59,786 bases of DNA. Origin: Nemertoderma westbladi. Taxonomy: Eukaryota > Xenacoelomorpha > Nemertodermatida > Nemertodermatidae. Below the pieces are notes generated by a model. The model had not been told where the DNA came from. It ran no database searches and worked only from the letters and a program-made list of their open reading frames with translations. The stretch covers positions 1-59,786 of the forward strand of contig JAUCBJ010005246.1 in assembly GCA_032718475.1 (NCBI GenBank), written 5' to 3'. The translations under genes were made by a program, and so were the position numbers. Of this stretch, positions 1 through 12,721 are shown in pieces. Within the stretch, counting starts at the first letter, position 1. Every line of letters starts with the position of its first letter.

Positions 1-3000
1 GAACTGTATGTCATGGATGTACAGCGTGGCCGGAACTGTATGTCATGGATGTACAGCGTGGCCGGAACTGTATGTCATGGATGAACAGCTTGGCCGGAAC
101 TGTATGTCATGGATGTACAGCGTGGCTGAACTGTATGTCATGGATGTACAGCGTGGCCGGAACTGTATGTCATGGATGTACAGCGTGGCCGGAACTGTAT
201 GTCATGGATGTACAGCGTGGCTGAACTGTATGTCATGCATGTACAACGTGGCCGGAACTGTATGTCATGGATGTACAGCGTGGCCGGAACTGTATGTCAT
301 GGATGTACAGCGTGGTCGGAACTGTATGTCATGGATGTACAGCGTGGCCGGAACTGTATGTCATGGATGTACAGCGTGGCCGGAACTGTATGTCATGGAT
401 GTACAGTGTGGCCGGAACTGTATGTCATGGATGAACAGCTTGGCCGGAACTGTATGTCATGGATGTACAGCGTGGCTGAACTGTATGTCATGGATGTACA
501 GCGTGGCCGGAACTGTATGTCATGGATGTACAGCGTGGCCGGAACTGTATGTCATGGATGTACAGCGTGGCCGGAACTATGTCATGGATGTACAGCGTGG
601 CCGGAACTGTATGTCATGGATGTACACTGTACAGCGTGGCCGGAACTGTATGTCATGGATGTACAACGTGGCCGTAACTGTATGTCATGGATGTAGAGCG
701 TGGCTGAACTGTATGTCATGGATGTACAGCGTGGCCGGAACTGTATGACATAGATGTACAGCGTGGCCGGAACTGTATGTCATCCGGAACCGTATGTCAT
801 GGATGTACAGCGTGGCTGAACTGTATGTCATGGATGTACAGTGTGGCCGGAACTGTATGTCATGGATGTACAGCGTGGCCGGAACTGTATGTCATGGATG
901 TACAGCGTGGTTGAACTGTATGTCATGGATGTACAGCGTGGCCGGAACTGTATGTCATGGATGTACAGCGTGGTCGGAACTGTATGTCATGGATGTACAG
1001 CGTGGCCGTAACTGTATGTCATGGATGTACGTACAGCGTGGCCGGAACTGTATGTCATGGATGTAGAGCGTGGCCGGAACTGTATGTCATGGATGTACAC
1101 TGTGCAGCGTGGCCGGAACTGTATGTCATGGATGTACAGCGTGGCTGCACTGTATGTCATGGATGTACAGCGTAGCCGCAACTGTATGTCATGGATGTAT
1201 ATACAGCGTGGCCGGAACTGTATGTCATGGATGTACAGCGTGGCCGGAACTGTATGTCATGGATGTACAGCGTGGCCGGAACTGTATGTCATGGATGTAC
1301 AGCGTGTCCAGAACTGTATGTCATGGATGAACAGCGTGGCCGGAACTGTATGTCATGGATGTACAGCGTGGCCGGAACTGTATGTCATGGATGTACAGCG
1401 TGGCCGCAACTGTATGTCATGGATGTATATACAGCGTGGCCGGAACTGTATGTCATGGATGTACAGCGTGGCCGGAACTGTATGTCATGGATGTACAGCG
1501 TGGCCGGAACTGTATGTCATGGATGTACAGCGTGGCCGGAACTGTATGTCATGGATGTACAGCGTGGCCGGAACTATGTCATGGATGTACAGCGTGGCCG
1601 GAACTGTATGTCATGGATGTACACTGTACAGCGTGGCCGGAACTGTATGTCATGGATGTACAACGTGGCCGTAACTGTATGTCATGGATGTAGAGCGTGG
1701 CCGTAACTGTATGTCATGGATGTACAGCGTGGCTGAACTGTATGTCATGGATGTACAGCGTGGCCGGAACTGTATGTCATGGATGTACAGCGTGGCTGAA
1801 CTGTATGTCATGGATGTACAGCGTGGCCGGGACTGTATGTCATGGATGTACAGCGTGGCCGGAACTGTATGTCATGGATGTACAGCGTGGCTGAACTGTA
1901 TGTCATGGATGTACAGTGTGGCCGGAACTGTATGTCATGGATGTACAGCGTGGCCGGAACTGTATGACATAGATGTACAGCGTGGCCGGAACTGTATGTC
2001 ATGGATGTACAGCGTGGCTGAACTGTATGTCATGGATGTACAGCGTGGCCGGAACTGTATGTCATGGATGTACAGCGTGGCTGAACTGTATGTCATGGAT
2101 GTACAGCGTGGCCGGAACTGTATGTCATGGATGTACAGCGTGGCCGGAACTGTATGTCATGGATGTACAGCGTGGCTGAACTGTATGTCATGGATGTACA
2201 GCGTGGCCGGAACTGTATGTCATGGATGTACAGCGTGGTCGGAACTGTATGTCATGGATGTACAGCGTGGCCGTAACTGTATGTCATGGATGTACGTACA
2301 GCGTGGCCGGAACTGTATGTCATGGATGTAGAGCGTGGCCGGAACTGTATGTCATGGATGTACACTGTGCAGCGTGGCCGGAACTGTATGTCATGGATGT
2401 ACAGCGTGGCTGCACTGTATGTCATGGATGTACAGCGTAGCCGCAACTGTATGTCATGGATGTATATACAGCGTGTCCGGAACTGTATGTCATGGATGTA
2501 CAGCGTGGCCGGAACTGTATGTCATGGATGTACAGCGTGGCCGGAACTGTATGTCATGGATGTACAGCGTGTCCAGAACTGTATGTCATGGATGAACAGC
2601 GTGGCCGGAACTGTATGTCATGGATGTACAGCGTGGCCGGAACTGTATGTCATGGATGTACAGCGTGTCCAGAACTGTATGTCATGGATGAACAGCGTGG
2701 CCGGAACTGTATGTCATGGATGTACAGCGTGGCCGCAACTGTATGTCATGCATGTACAACGTGGCCGGAACAGTATGTCATGGATGTACAGCGTGGCCGG
2801 AACTGTATGTCATGGATGTACAGCGTGGCCGGAACTGTATGTCATGGATGTACAGCGTGTCCAGAACTGTATGTCATGGATGAACAGCGTGGCCGGAACT
2901 GTATGTCATGGATGTACAGCGTGGCCGGAACTGTATGTCATCGATGTACAGCATGGCCGGAACCGTATGTCATGGATGTACAGCGTGACCGGAACTGTAT

Positions 3001-6000
3001 GTCATCGATGTACAGCGTGGCCGGAACCGTATGTCATGGATGTACAGCGTGGCCGGAACTGTATGTCATGTATTTACAGCGTGGCCGGAACTGTATGTCA
3101 TGGATGTACAGCGTGGCCGGAACTGTATGTCATGGATGTATAGCGTGGCCGGAACTGTATGTCACGGATGTACACCGTGGCCGGAACTGTATGTCATCGA
3201 TGTACAGCGTGGTCGGAACTGTATGTCATGGATGTACACTGTACAGCTTGGCCGGAAATGTATGTCATGGATGTACAGCGTGGCCGGAACTGTATGTCAT
3301 GGATGTACAACGTGGCCGGAACTGTATGTCATGGATGTACAGTGTGGCCGGAACTGTATGTCATGGATGTACAGCGTGGCGGAACTGTATCTCATGGAAG
3401 TACAGCGTGGCCGGAACTGTATGTCATGGATGTACAGCGTGGCCGGAACTGTATGTCATGGATGTACAGCGTGGCCGGAACTGTATGTCATGGATGTACA
3501 GCGTGGCCGGAACTGTATTTCATGGATGTACAGCGTGGCCGGAACTGTATGTCATAGATGTACAGCGTGGCCGGAACTGTATGTCATGGATGTACAGCGT
3601 GGCTGAACTGTATGTCATGCATGTACAACGTGGCCGGAACTGTATGTCATGGATGTACAGCGTGGCCGGAACTGTATGTCATGGATGTACAGCGTGGTCG
3701 GAACTGTATGTCATGGATGTACAGCTTGGCCGGAACTGTATGTCATGGATGTACAGCGTGGCTGAACTGTATGTCATGGATGTACAGCGTGGCCGGAACT
3801 GTATGTCATGGATGTACAGCGTGGCCGGAACTGTATGTCATGGATGTACAGCGTGGCTGAACTGTATGTCATGCATGTACAACGTGGCCGGAACTGTATG
3901 TCATGGATGTACAGCGTGGCCGGAACTGTATGTCATGGATGTACAGCGTGGTCGGAACTGTATGTCATGGATGTACAGCGTGGCCGGAACTGTATGTCAT
4001 GGATGTACAGCGTGGCCGGAACTGTATGTCATGGATGTACAGTGTGGCCGGAACTGTATGTCATGGATGAACAGCTTGGCCGGAACTGTATGTCATGGAT
4101 GTACAGCGTGGCTGAACTGTATGTCATGGATGTACAGCGTGGCCGGAACTGTATGTCATGGATGTACAGCGTGGCCGGAACTGTATGTCATGGATGTACA
4201 GCGTGGCCGGAACTATGTCATGGATGTACAGCGTGGCCGGAACTGTATGTCATGGATGTACACTGTACAGCGTGGCCGGAACTGTATGTCATGGATGTAC
4301 AACGTGGCCGTAACTGTATGTCATGGATGTAGAGCGTGGCTGAACTGTATGTCATGGATGTACAGCGTGGCCGGAACTGTATGACATAGATGTACAGCGT
4401 GGCCGGAACTGTATGTCATCCGGAACCGTATGTCATGGATGTACAGCGTGGCTGAACTGTATGTCATGGATGTACAGTGTGGCCGGAACTGTATGTCATG
4501 GATGTACAGCGTGGCCGGAACTGTATGTCATGGATGTACAGCGTGGTTGAACTGTATGTCATGGATGTACAGCGTGGCCGGAACTGTATGTCATGGATGT
4601 ACAGCGTGGTCGGAACTGTATGTCATGGATGTACAGCGTGGCCGTAACTGTATGTCATGGATGTACGTACAGCGTGGCCGGAACTGTATGTCATGGATGT
4701 AGAGCGTGGCCGGAACTGTATGTCATGGATGTACACTGTGCAGCGTGGCCGGAACTGTATGTCATGGATGTACAGCGTGGCTGCACTGTATGTCATGGAT
4801 GTACAGCGTAGCCGCAACTGTATGTCATGGATGTATATACAGCGTGGCCGGAACTGTATGTCATGGATGTACAGCGTGGCCGGAACTGTATGTCATGGAT
4901 GTACAGCGTGGCCGGAACTGTATGTCATGGATGTACAGCGTGTCCAGAACTGTATGTCATGGATGAACAGCGTGGCCGGAACTGTATGTCATGGATGTAC
5001 AGCGTGGCCGGAACTGTATGTCATGGATGTACAGCGTGGCCGCAACTGTATGTCATGGATGTATATACAGCGTGGCCGGAACTGTATGTCATGGATGTAC
5101 AGCGTGGCCGGAACTGTATGTCATGGATGTACAGCGTGGCCGGAACTGTATGTCATGGATGTACAGCGTGGCCGGAACTGTATGTCATGGATGTACAGCG
5201 TGGCCGGAACTATGTCATGGATGTACAGCGTGGCCGGAACTGTATGTCATGGATGTACACTGTACAGCGTGGCCGGAACTGTATGTCATGGATGTACAAC
5301 GTGGCCGTAACTGTATGTCATGGATGTAGAGCGTGGCCGTAACTGTATGTCATGGATGTACAGCGTGGCTGAACTGTATGTCATGGATGTACAGCGTGGC
5401 CGGAACTGTATGTCATGGATGTACAGCGTGGCTGAACTGTATGTCATGGATGTACAGCGTGGCCGGGACTGTATGTCATGGATGTACAGCGTGGCCGGAA
5501 CTGTATGTCATGGATGTACAGCGTGGCTGAACTGTATGTCATGGATGTACAGTGTGGCCGGAACTGTATGTCATGGATGTACAGCGTGGCCGGAACTGTA
5601 TGACATAGATGTACAGCGTGGCCGGAACTGTATGTCATGGATGTACAGCGTGGCTGAACTGTATGTCATGGATGTACAGCGTGGCCGGAACTGTATGTCA
5701 TGGATGTACAGCGTGGCTGAACTGTATGTCATGGATGTACAGCGTGGCCGGAACTGTATGTCATGGATGTACAGCGTGGCCGGAACTGTATGTCATGGAT
5801 GTACAGCGTGGCTGAACTGTATGTCATGGATGTACAGCGTGGCCGGAACTGTATGTCATGGATGTACAGCGTGGTCGGAACTGTATGTCATGGATGTACA
5901 GCGTGGCCGTAACTGTATGTCATGGATGTACGTACAGCGTGGCCGGAACTGTATGTCATGGATGTAGAGCGTGGCCGGAACTGTATGTCATGGATGTACA

Positions 6001-9000
6001 CTGTGCAGCGTGGCCGGAACTGTATGTCATGGATGTACAGCGTGGCTGCACTGTATGTCATGGATGTACAGCGTAGCCGCAACTGTATGTCATGGATGTA
6101 TATACAGCGTGTCCGGAACTGTATGTCATGGATGTACAGCGTGGCCGGAACTGTATGTCATGGATGTACAGCGTGGCCGGAACTGTATGTCATGGATGTA
6201 CAGCGTGTCCAGAACTGTATGTCATGGATGAACAGCGTGGCCGGAACTGTATGTCATGGATGTACAGCGTGGCCGGAACTGTATGTCATGGATGTACAGC
6301 GTGTCCAGAACTGTATGTCATGGATGAACAGCGTGGCCGGAACTGTATGTCATGGATGTACAGCGTGGCCGCAACTGTATGTCATGCATGTACAACGTGG
6401 CCGGAACAGTATGTCATGGATGTACAGCGTGGCCGGAACTGTATGTCATGGATGTACAGCGTGGCCGGAACTGTATGTCATGGATGTACAGCGTGTCCAG
6501 AACTGTATGTCATGGATGAACAGCGTGGCCGGAACTGTATGTCATGGATGTACAGCGTGGCCGGAACTGTATGTCATGGATGTACAGCGTGGCCGCAACT
6601 GTATGTCATGGATGTATATACAGCGTGGCCGGAACTGTATGTCATGGATGTACAGCGTGGCCGGAACTGTATGTCATGGATGTACAGCGTGGCCGGAACT
6701 GTATGTCATGGATGTACAGCGTGGCCGGAACTGTATGTCATGGATGTACAGCGTGGCCGGAACTGTATGTCATGGATGTACAGTGTGGCCGGAACTGTAT
6801 GTCATGGATGTACAGCGTGGCCGGAACTGTATGTCATGGATGTACACCGTGGTCGGAACTGTATGTCATCGATGTACAGCGTGGCCGGAACTGTATGTCA
6901 TGGATGTACAGTGTGGCCGGAACTGTATGTCATGGATGTACAGCGTGGCCGGAACTGTATGTCATCGATGTACAGCATGGCCGGAACCGTATGTCATGGA
7001 TGTACAGCGTGACCGGAACTGTATGTCATCGATGTACAGCGTGGCCGGAACCGTATGTCATGGATGTACAGCGTGGCCGGAACTGTATGTCATGTATTTA
7101 CAGCGTGGCCGGAACTGTATGTCATGGATGTACAGCGTGGCCGGAACTGTATGTCATGGATGTATAGCGTGGCCGGAACTGTATGTCACGGATGTACACC
7201 GTGGCCGGAACTGTATGTCATCGATGTACAGCGTGGTCGGAACTGTATGTCATGGATGTACACTGTACAGCTTGGCCGGAAATGTATGTCATGGATGTAC
7301 AGCGTGGCCGGAACTGTATGTCATGGATGTACAACGTGGCCGGAACTGTATGTCATGGATGTACAGTGTGGCCGGAACTGTATGTCATGGATGTACAGCG
7401 TGGCGGAACTGTATCTCATGGATGTACAGCGTGGCCGGAACTGTATGTCATGGATGTACAGCGTGGCCGGAACTGTATGTCATGGATGTACAGCGTGGCC
7501 GGAACTGTATGTCATGGATGTACAGCGTGGCCGGAACTGTATTTCATGGATGTACAGCGTGGCCGGAACTGTATGTCATAGATGTACAGCGTGGCCGGAA
7601 CTGTATGTCATGGATGTACAGTGTGGCTGAACTGTATGTCATGGATGTACAGCGTGGCTGAACTGGATGTCATGGATGTACAGCGTGGCCGGAACTGTAT
7701 GTCATGGATGTAAAGCGTGGCTGAACTGTATGTCATGGATGTACAGCGTGGCCGGAACTGTATGTCATGGATGTACAGCGTGGTCGGAACTGTATGTCAT
7801 GGATGTACAGCGTGGCCGTAACTGTATGTCATGGATGTACGTACAGCGTGGCCGGAACTGTATGTCATGGATGTACACTGTGCAGCGTGGCCGGAACTGT
7901 ATGTCATGGATGTACAGCGTGGCTGCACTGTATGTCATGGATGTACAGCGTAGCCGCAACTGTATGTCATGGATGTATATACAGCGTGTCCGGAACTGTA
8001 TGTCATGGATGTACAGCGTGGCCGGAACTGTATGTCATGGATGTACAGCGTGGCCGGAACTGTATGTCATGGATGTACAGCGTGTCCAGAACTGTATGTC
8101 ATGGATGAACAGCGTGGCCGGAACTGTATGTCATGGATGTACAGCGTGGCCGGAACTGTATGTCATGGATGTACAGCGTGTCCAGAACTGTATGTCATGG
8201 ATGAACAGCGTGGCCGGAACTGTATGTCATGGATGTACAGCGTGGCCGCAACTGTATGTCATGCATGTACAACGTGGCCGGAACAGTATGTCATGGATGT
8301 ACAGCGTGGCCGGAACTGTATGTCATGGATGTACAGCGTGGCCGGAACTGTATGTCATGGATGTACAGCGTGTCCAGAACTGTATGTCATGGATGAACAG
8401 CGTGGCCGGAACTGTATGTCATGGATGTACAGCGTGGCCGGAACTGTATGTCATGGATGTACAGCGTGGCCGCAACTGTATGTCATGGATGTATATACAG
8501 CGTGGCCGGAACTGTATGTCATGGATGTACAGCGTGGCCGGAACTGTATGTCATGGATGTACAGCGTGGCCGGAACTGTATGTCATGGATGTACAGCGTG
8601 GCCGGAACTGTATGTCATGGATGTACAGTGTGGCCGGAACTGTATGTCATGGATGTACAGCGTGGCCGGAACTGTATGTCATCGATGTACAGCATGGCCG
8701 GAACCGTATGTCATGGATGTACAGCGTGACCGGAACTGTATGTCATCGATGTACAGCGTGGCCGGAACCGTATGTCATGGATGTACAGCGTGGCCGGAAC
8801 TGTATGTCATCGATGTACAGCGTGGTCGGAACTGTATGTCATGGATGTACACTGTACAGCTTGGCCGGAAATGTAAGTCATGGATGTACAGCGTGGCCGG
8901 AACTGTATGTCATGGATGTACAACGTGGCCGGAACTGTATGTCATGGATGTACATGTACAGTGTGGCCGGAACTGTATGTCATGGATGTACAGCGTGGCG

Positions 9001-11565
9001 GAACTGTATCTCATGGATGTACAGCGTGGCCGGAACTGTATGTCATGGATGTACAGCGTGGCCGGAACTGTATGTCATGGATGTACAGCGTGGCCGGAAC
9101 TGTATGTCATGGATGTACAGCGTGGCCGGAACTGTATTTCATGGATGTACAGCGTGGCCGGAACTGTATGTCATAGATGTACAGCGTGGCCGGAACTGTA
9201 TGTCATGGATGTACAGTGTGGCTGAACTGTATGTCATGGATGTACAGCGTGGCTGAACTGGATGTCATGGATGTACAGCGTGGCCGGAACTGTATGTCAT
9301 GGATGTAAAGCGTGGCTGAACTGTATGTCATGGATGTACAGCGTGGCCGGAACTGTATGTCATGGATGTACAGCGTGGTCGGAACTGTATGTCATGGATG
9401 TACAGCGTGGCCGTAACTGTATGTCATGGATGTACGTACAGCGTGGCCGGAACTGTATGTCATGGATGTAGAGCGTGGCCGGAACTGTATGTCATGGATG
9501 TACACTGTGCAGCGTGGCCGGAACTGTATGTCATGGATGTACAGCGTGGCTGCACTGTATGTCATGGATGTACAGCGTAGCCGCAACTGTATGTCATGGA
9601 TGTATATACAGCGTGTCCGGAACTGTATGTCATGGATGTACAGCGTGGCCGGAACTGTATGTCATGGATGTACAGCGTGGCCGGAACTGTATGTCATGGA
9701 TGTACAGCGTGTCCAGAACTGTATGTCATGGATGAACAGCGTGGCCGGAACTGTATGTCATGGATGTACAGCGTGGCCGGAACTGTATGTCATGGATGTA
9801 CAGCGTGTCCAGAACTGTATGTCATGGATGAACAGCGTGGCCGGAACTGTATGTCATGGATGTACAGCGTGGCCGGAACTGTATGTCATGGATGTACAGC
9901 GTGGCCGCAACTGTATGTCATGGATGTATATACAGCGTGGCCGGAACTGTATGTCATGGATGTACAGCGTGGCCGGAACTGTATGTCATGGATGTACAGC
10001 GTGGCCGGAACTGTATGTCATGGATGTACAGCGTGGCCGGAACTGTATGTCATGGATGTACAGTGTGGCCGGAACTGTATGTCATGGATGTACAGCGTGG
10101 CCGGAACTGTATGTCATCGATGTACAGCATGGCCGGAACCGTATGTCATGGATGTACAGCGTGACCGGAACTGTATGTCATCGATGTACAGCGTGGCCGG
10201 AACCGTATGTCATGGATGTACAGCGTGGCCGGAACTGTATGTCATGTATTTACAGCGTGGCCGGAACTGTATGTCATGGATGTACAGCGTGGCCGGAACT
10301 GTATGTCATGGATGTATTGTATAGCGTGGCCGGAACTGTATGTCACGGATGTACACCGTGGCCGGAACTGTATGTCATCGATGTACAGCGTGGTCGGAAC
10401 TGTATGTCATGGATGTACACTGTACAGCTTGGCCGGAAATGTATGTCATGGATGTACAGCGTGGCCGGAACTGTATGTCATGGATGTACAACGTGGCCGG
10501 AACTGTATGTCATGGATGTACAGTGTGGCCGGAACTGTATGTCATGGATGTACAGCGTGGCGGAACTGTATCTCATGGATGTACAGCGTGGCCGGAACTG
10601 TATGTCATGGATGTACAGCGTGGCCGGAACTGTATGTCATGGATGTACAGCGTGGCCGGAACTGTATGTCATGGATGTACAGCGTGGCCGGAACTGTATT
10701 TCATGGATGTACAGCGTGGCCGGAACTGTATGTCATAGATGTACAGCGTGGCCGGAACTGTATGTCATGGATGTACAGTGTGGCTGAACTGTATGTCATG
10801 GATGTACAGCGTGGCTGAACTGGATGTCATGGATGTACAGCGTGGCCGGAACTGTATGTCATGGATGTAAAGCGTGGCTGAACTGTATGTCATGGATGTA
10901 CAGCGTGGCCGGAACTGTATGTCATGGATGTACAGCGTGGCCGGAACTGTATGTCATGGATGTACAGTGTGGCCGGAACTGTATGTCATGGATGTACAGC
11001 GTGGCTGGAACTGTATGTCATGGATGTACAGCGTGGCCGGAACTGTATGTCATGGATGTACAACGTGGCCGGAACTGTATGTCATGGATGTACAACGTGG
11101 CCGGAACTGTATGTCATGGATCTAAAGCGTGGCCGGAATTGTATGTCATCGATGTACAGCGTGGCCGGAACTGTATGTCATGGATGTACACTGTACAGCG
11201 TGGCCGGAACTGTATGTCATGGATGTACAACGTGGCCGGAACTGTATGTCATGGATGTACAGCGTGGCCGGAACTGTATGTCATGGATGTACAGCGTGGC
11301 CGGAACTGTATGTCATGGATGTACACTGTACAGCGTGGCCGGAACTGTATGTCATGCATGTACAACGTGGCCGGAACTGTATGTCATGGATGTACAGCGT
11401 GGCCGGAACTGTATGTCATGGATGTACACTGTACAGCGTGGCCGGAACTGTATGTCATGGATGTACAACGTGGCCGGAACTGTATGTCATGGATGTACAA
11501 CGTGGCCTGAACTGTGATGTAGAGCGTGGCCGGAACTGTATGTCATGGATGTACACTGTACAGCG
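1..11565 (+). repeat. 32-bp minisatellite, array 1
   Basis: Continuous tandem array from the left edge. The unit starts GAACTGTATGTCATGGATG and ends ACAGCGTGGCCG; spacing between successive GAACTG words is 32 bp, with a frequent 31-bp variant in which GGCCG is replaced by GGCT. Roughly 350 units are present. Rare units carry insertions (for example extra CTGTAC or GTAC) or substitutions (GATGAACAGC, GATGTAGAGC, CAGTGTGG). Because 32 is not a multiple of 3, all three plus frames read the same 32-residue cycle, giving open frames up to 642 codons; I read these as a by-product of a stop-free unit, not as genes. The array is probably longer than shown because it is cut by the window edge. Confidence 0.97.
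60..6566 (+). repeat. Higher-order duplication (3,636 bp) inside array 1
   Basis: Variant units recur in the same order 3,636 bp apart. For example, the GATGAACAGCTTGG unit near 432 recurs near 4068, the irregular block at 794-1066 at 4430-4702, and the block at 2222-2446 at 5858-6082. Near 2930/6566 the offset changes from 3,636 to 4,024 bp, so the second copy holds about 388 bp of extra units. Beyond 7660 the repeating block is shorter: the 7667 block recurs at 9262 (1,595 bp) and 10824 (1,562 bp). This indicates large segmental duplications within the array, as in higher-order repeats. Confidence 0.85.
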
Positions 11566-11762
11566 TGCAGACACTGGCGCAGACAGTGGTGCAGACACTG
11601 GTGCAGACAGTGGTACAGACAGTGGTGCAGACACTGGTGCAGACAGTGGTGCAGACACTGGTGCAGACAGTGGTGCAGACACTGGTGCAGACAGTGGTGC
11701 AGACCCTGGTGCAGACTGTGGTACAGACAGTGGTGAAGATACTGGTGCAGACACCTGGTGAA
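11566..11762 (+). repeat. 12-bp minisatellite (GTGCAGACAGTG / GTGCAGACACTG)
   Basis: Short array joined directly to the end of array 1. Units of 12 bp alternate CAGACACTGGTG and CAGACAGTGGTG, so a 24-bp dimer is the visible period. It is open in several frames on both strands, which follows from the unit. An inverted fragment of the same repeat lies at about 12336-12395. Confidence 0.9.
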
Positions 11763-12214
11763 AATACTGAAATACCAGAGTTCCACAAAACACTTTACCA
11801 CCAGGCAGTATTATATTATATTTTATCATTGACTTTATTATCTACAAATATGCGAGTGACTACTGAAAGGTTCTACATGAAGTAGGTAGGTTTGGAAGTA
11901 TGTAGTACAAGTCGGGGTGCGTGGGGGTGAATGTGCCCTGGTTACAAATAAGTGTTCTGTACGAAAGTAATTAATCGGTATTCCCGTTTTTATATAAACA
12001 ATAATGTCTATAAATTGTAAGCAGCAATGTCTCCAAGGAATGAGGTTTAAGCGACAGTGTTTGATTGTTTATGTTTATACATGACCTACTTTATACAGAG
12101 TATGTTTAATTTGTTTACCTTTACTGGAGCAACTGCTTAGTATAATAAAACGAGCTAATTAAGTTATTGTCTCTTGTTGGGGATATACATTCACAAACTA
12201 CAGTAAGGTCTCAG
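11763..12214. other. Non-repetitive AT-rich spacer, no gene seen
   Basis: Single-copy-looking sequence after the 12-bp array. No open frame with recognisable protein similarity, RNA gene or transposon end was seen. Confidence 0.5.
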
Positions 12215-12400
12215 GAATTCTTAGCCCGCGATTATTCTTAGCCCGTGGGTATTCTTAGCCCGCTAAACAATAACGTTTATTGTTTTGGTTCCCCCAATAC
12301 TCCTTTACTAACCTGCTCCTTTACTAATCTGCTCCTTCACTGTCTGCACCAGTGTCTGAACCACTGTCTGCACCACTGTTTGCACCAGTGTCTGGGCTAC
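12215..12400 (-). repeat. Small repeat mosaic related to the 39.5-40.5 kb element
   Basis: Three copies of ATTCTTAGCCCG (12218-12262) are followed by GTTTATTGTTTTGGTT, by three degenerate copies of a CTCCTTTACTAA-type word, and by four inverted units of the 12-bp minisatellite found at 11566-11762. Read on the minus strand, the middle part (GGAGCAGGTTA and AACCAAAACAATAAAC) matches the core of the 68-bp repeat at 39710-40056. This suggests a fragment of the same mobile family. Confidence 0.6.
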
Positions 12401-12721
12401 CTAATAAATAATTATTTACTGTAGTTGGAGGTGCCAGATGTTTAATTTGTGAAAATAATAGCATTACCTTCACAATGCGCTATAATTTCCACTAAAATAA
12501 GTTATATACCCTTATGAGAAACTCAAAACGGCACTAAATCGGTTTACGTAATTATAAATAATGATTATAGTAATAAAATAAACGTCGATAAAAATTACAT
12601 TACATACATACTTACATACAGCTACATATTTAAAACATATCTTATATAACAAAAGGTCGCAATTAATTGCTGGTTATATACGCTTGGAATTAAATATATA
12701 TATACATAAATAATAAACGTT
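12401..12721. other. AT-rich spacer, no gene seen
   Basis: AT-rich sequence with short TACATA-type runs between the mosaic and array 2. Nothing codable was seen. Confidence 0.5.

Noticed and set aside
2456-4384. 642-codon open frame in array 1 as a protein gene
   Set aside because: It is one of many overlapping frames generated by a stop-free 32-bp unit; it has no non-repetitive part, start context or exon structure.
1-11565. CRISPR array
   Set aside because: Units are contiguous with no unique spacers, and the DNA is clearly eukaryotic.
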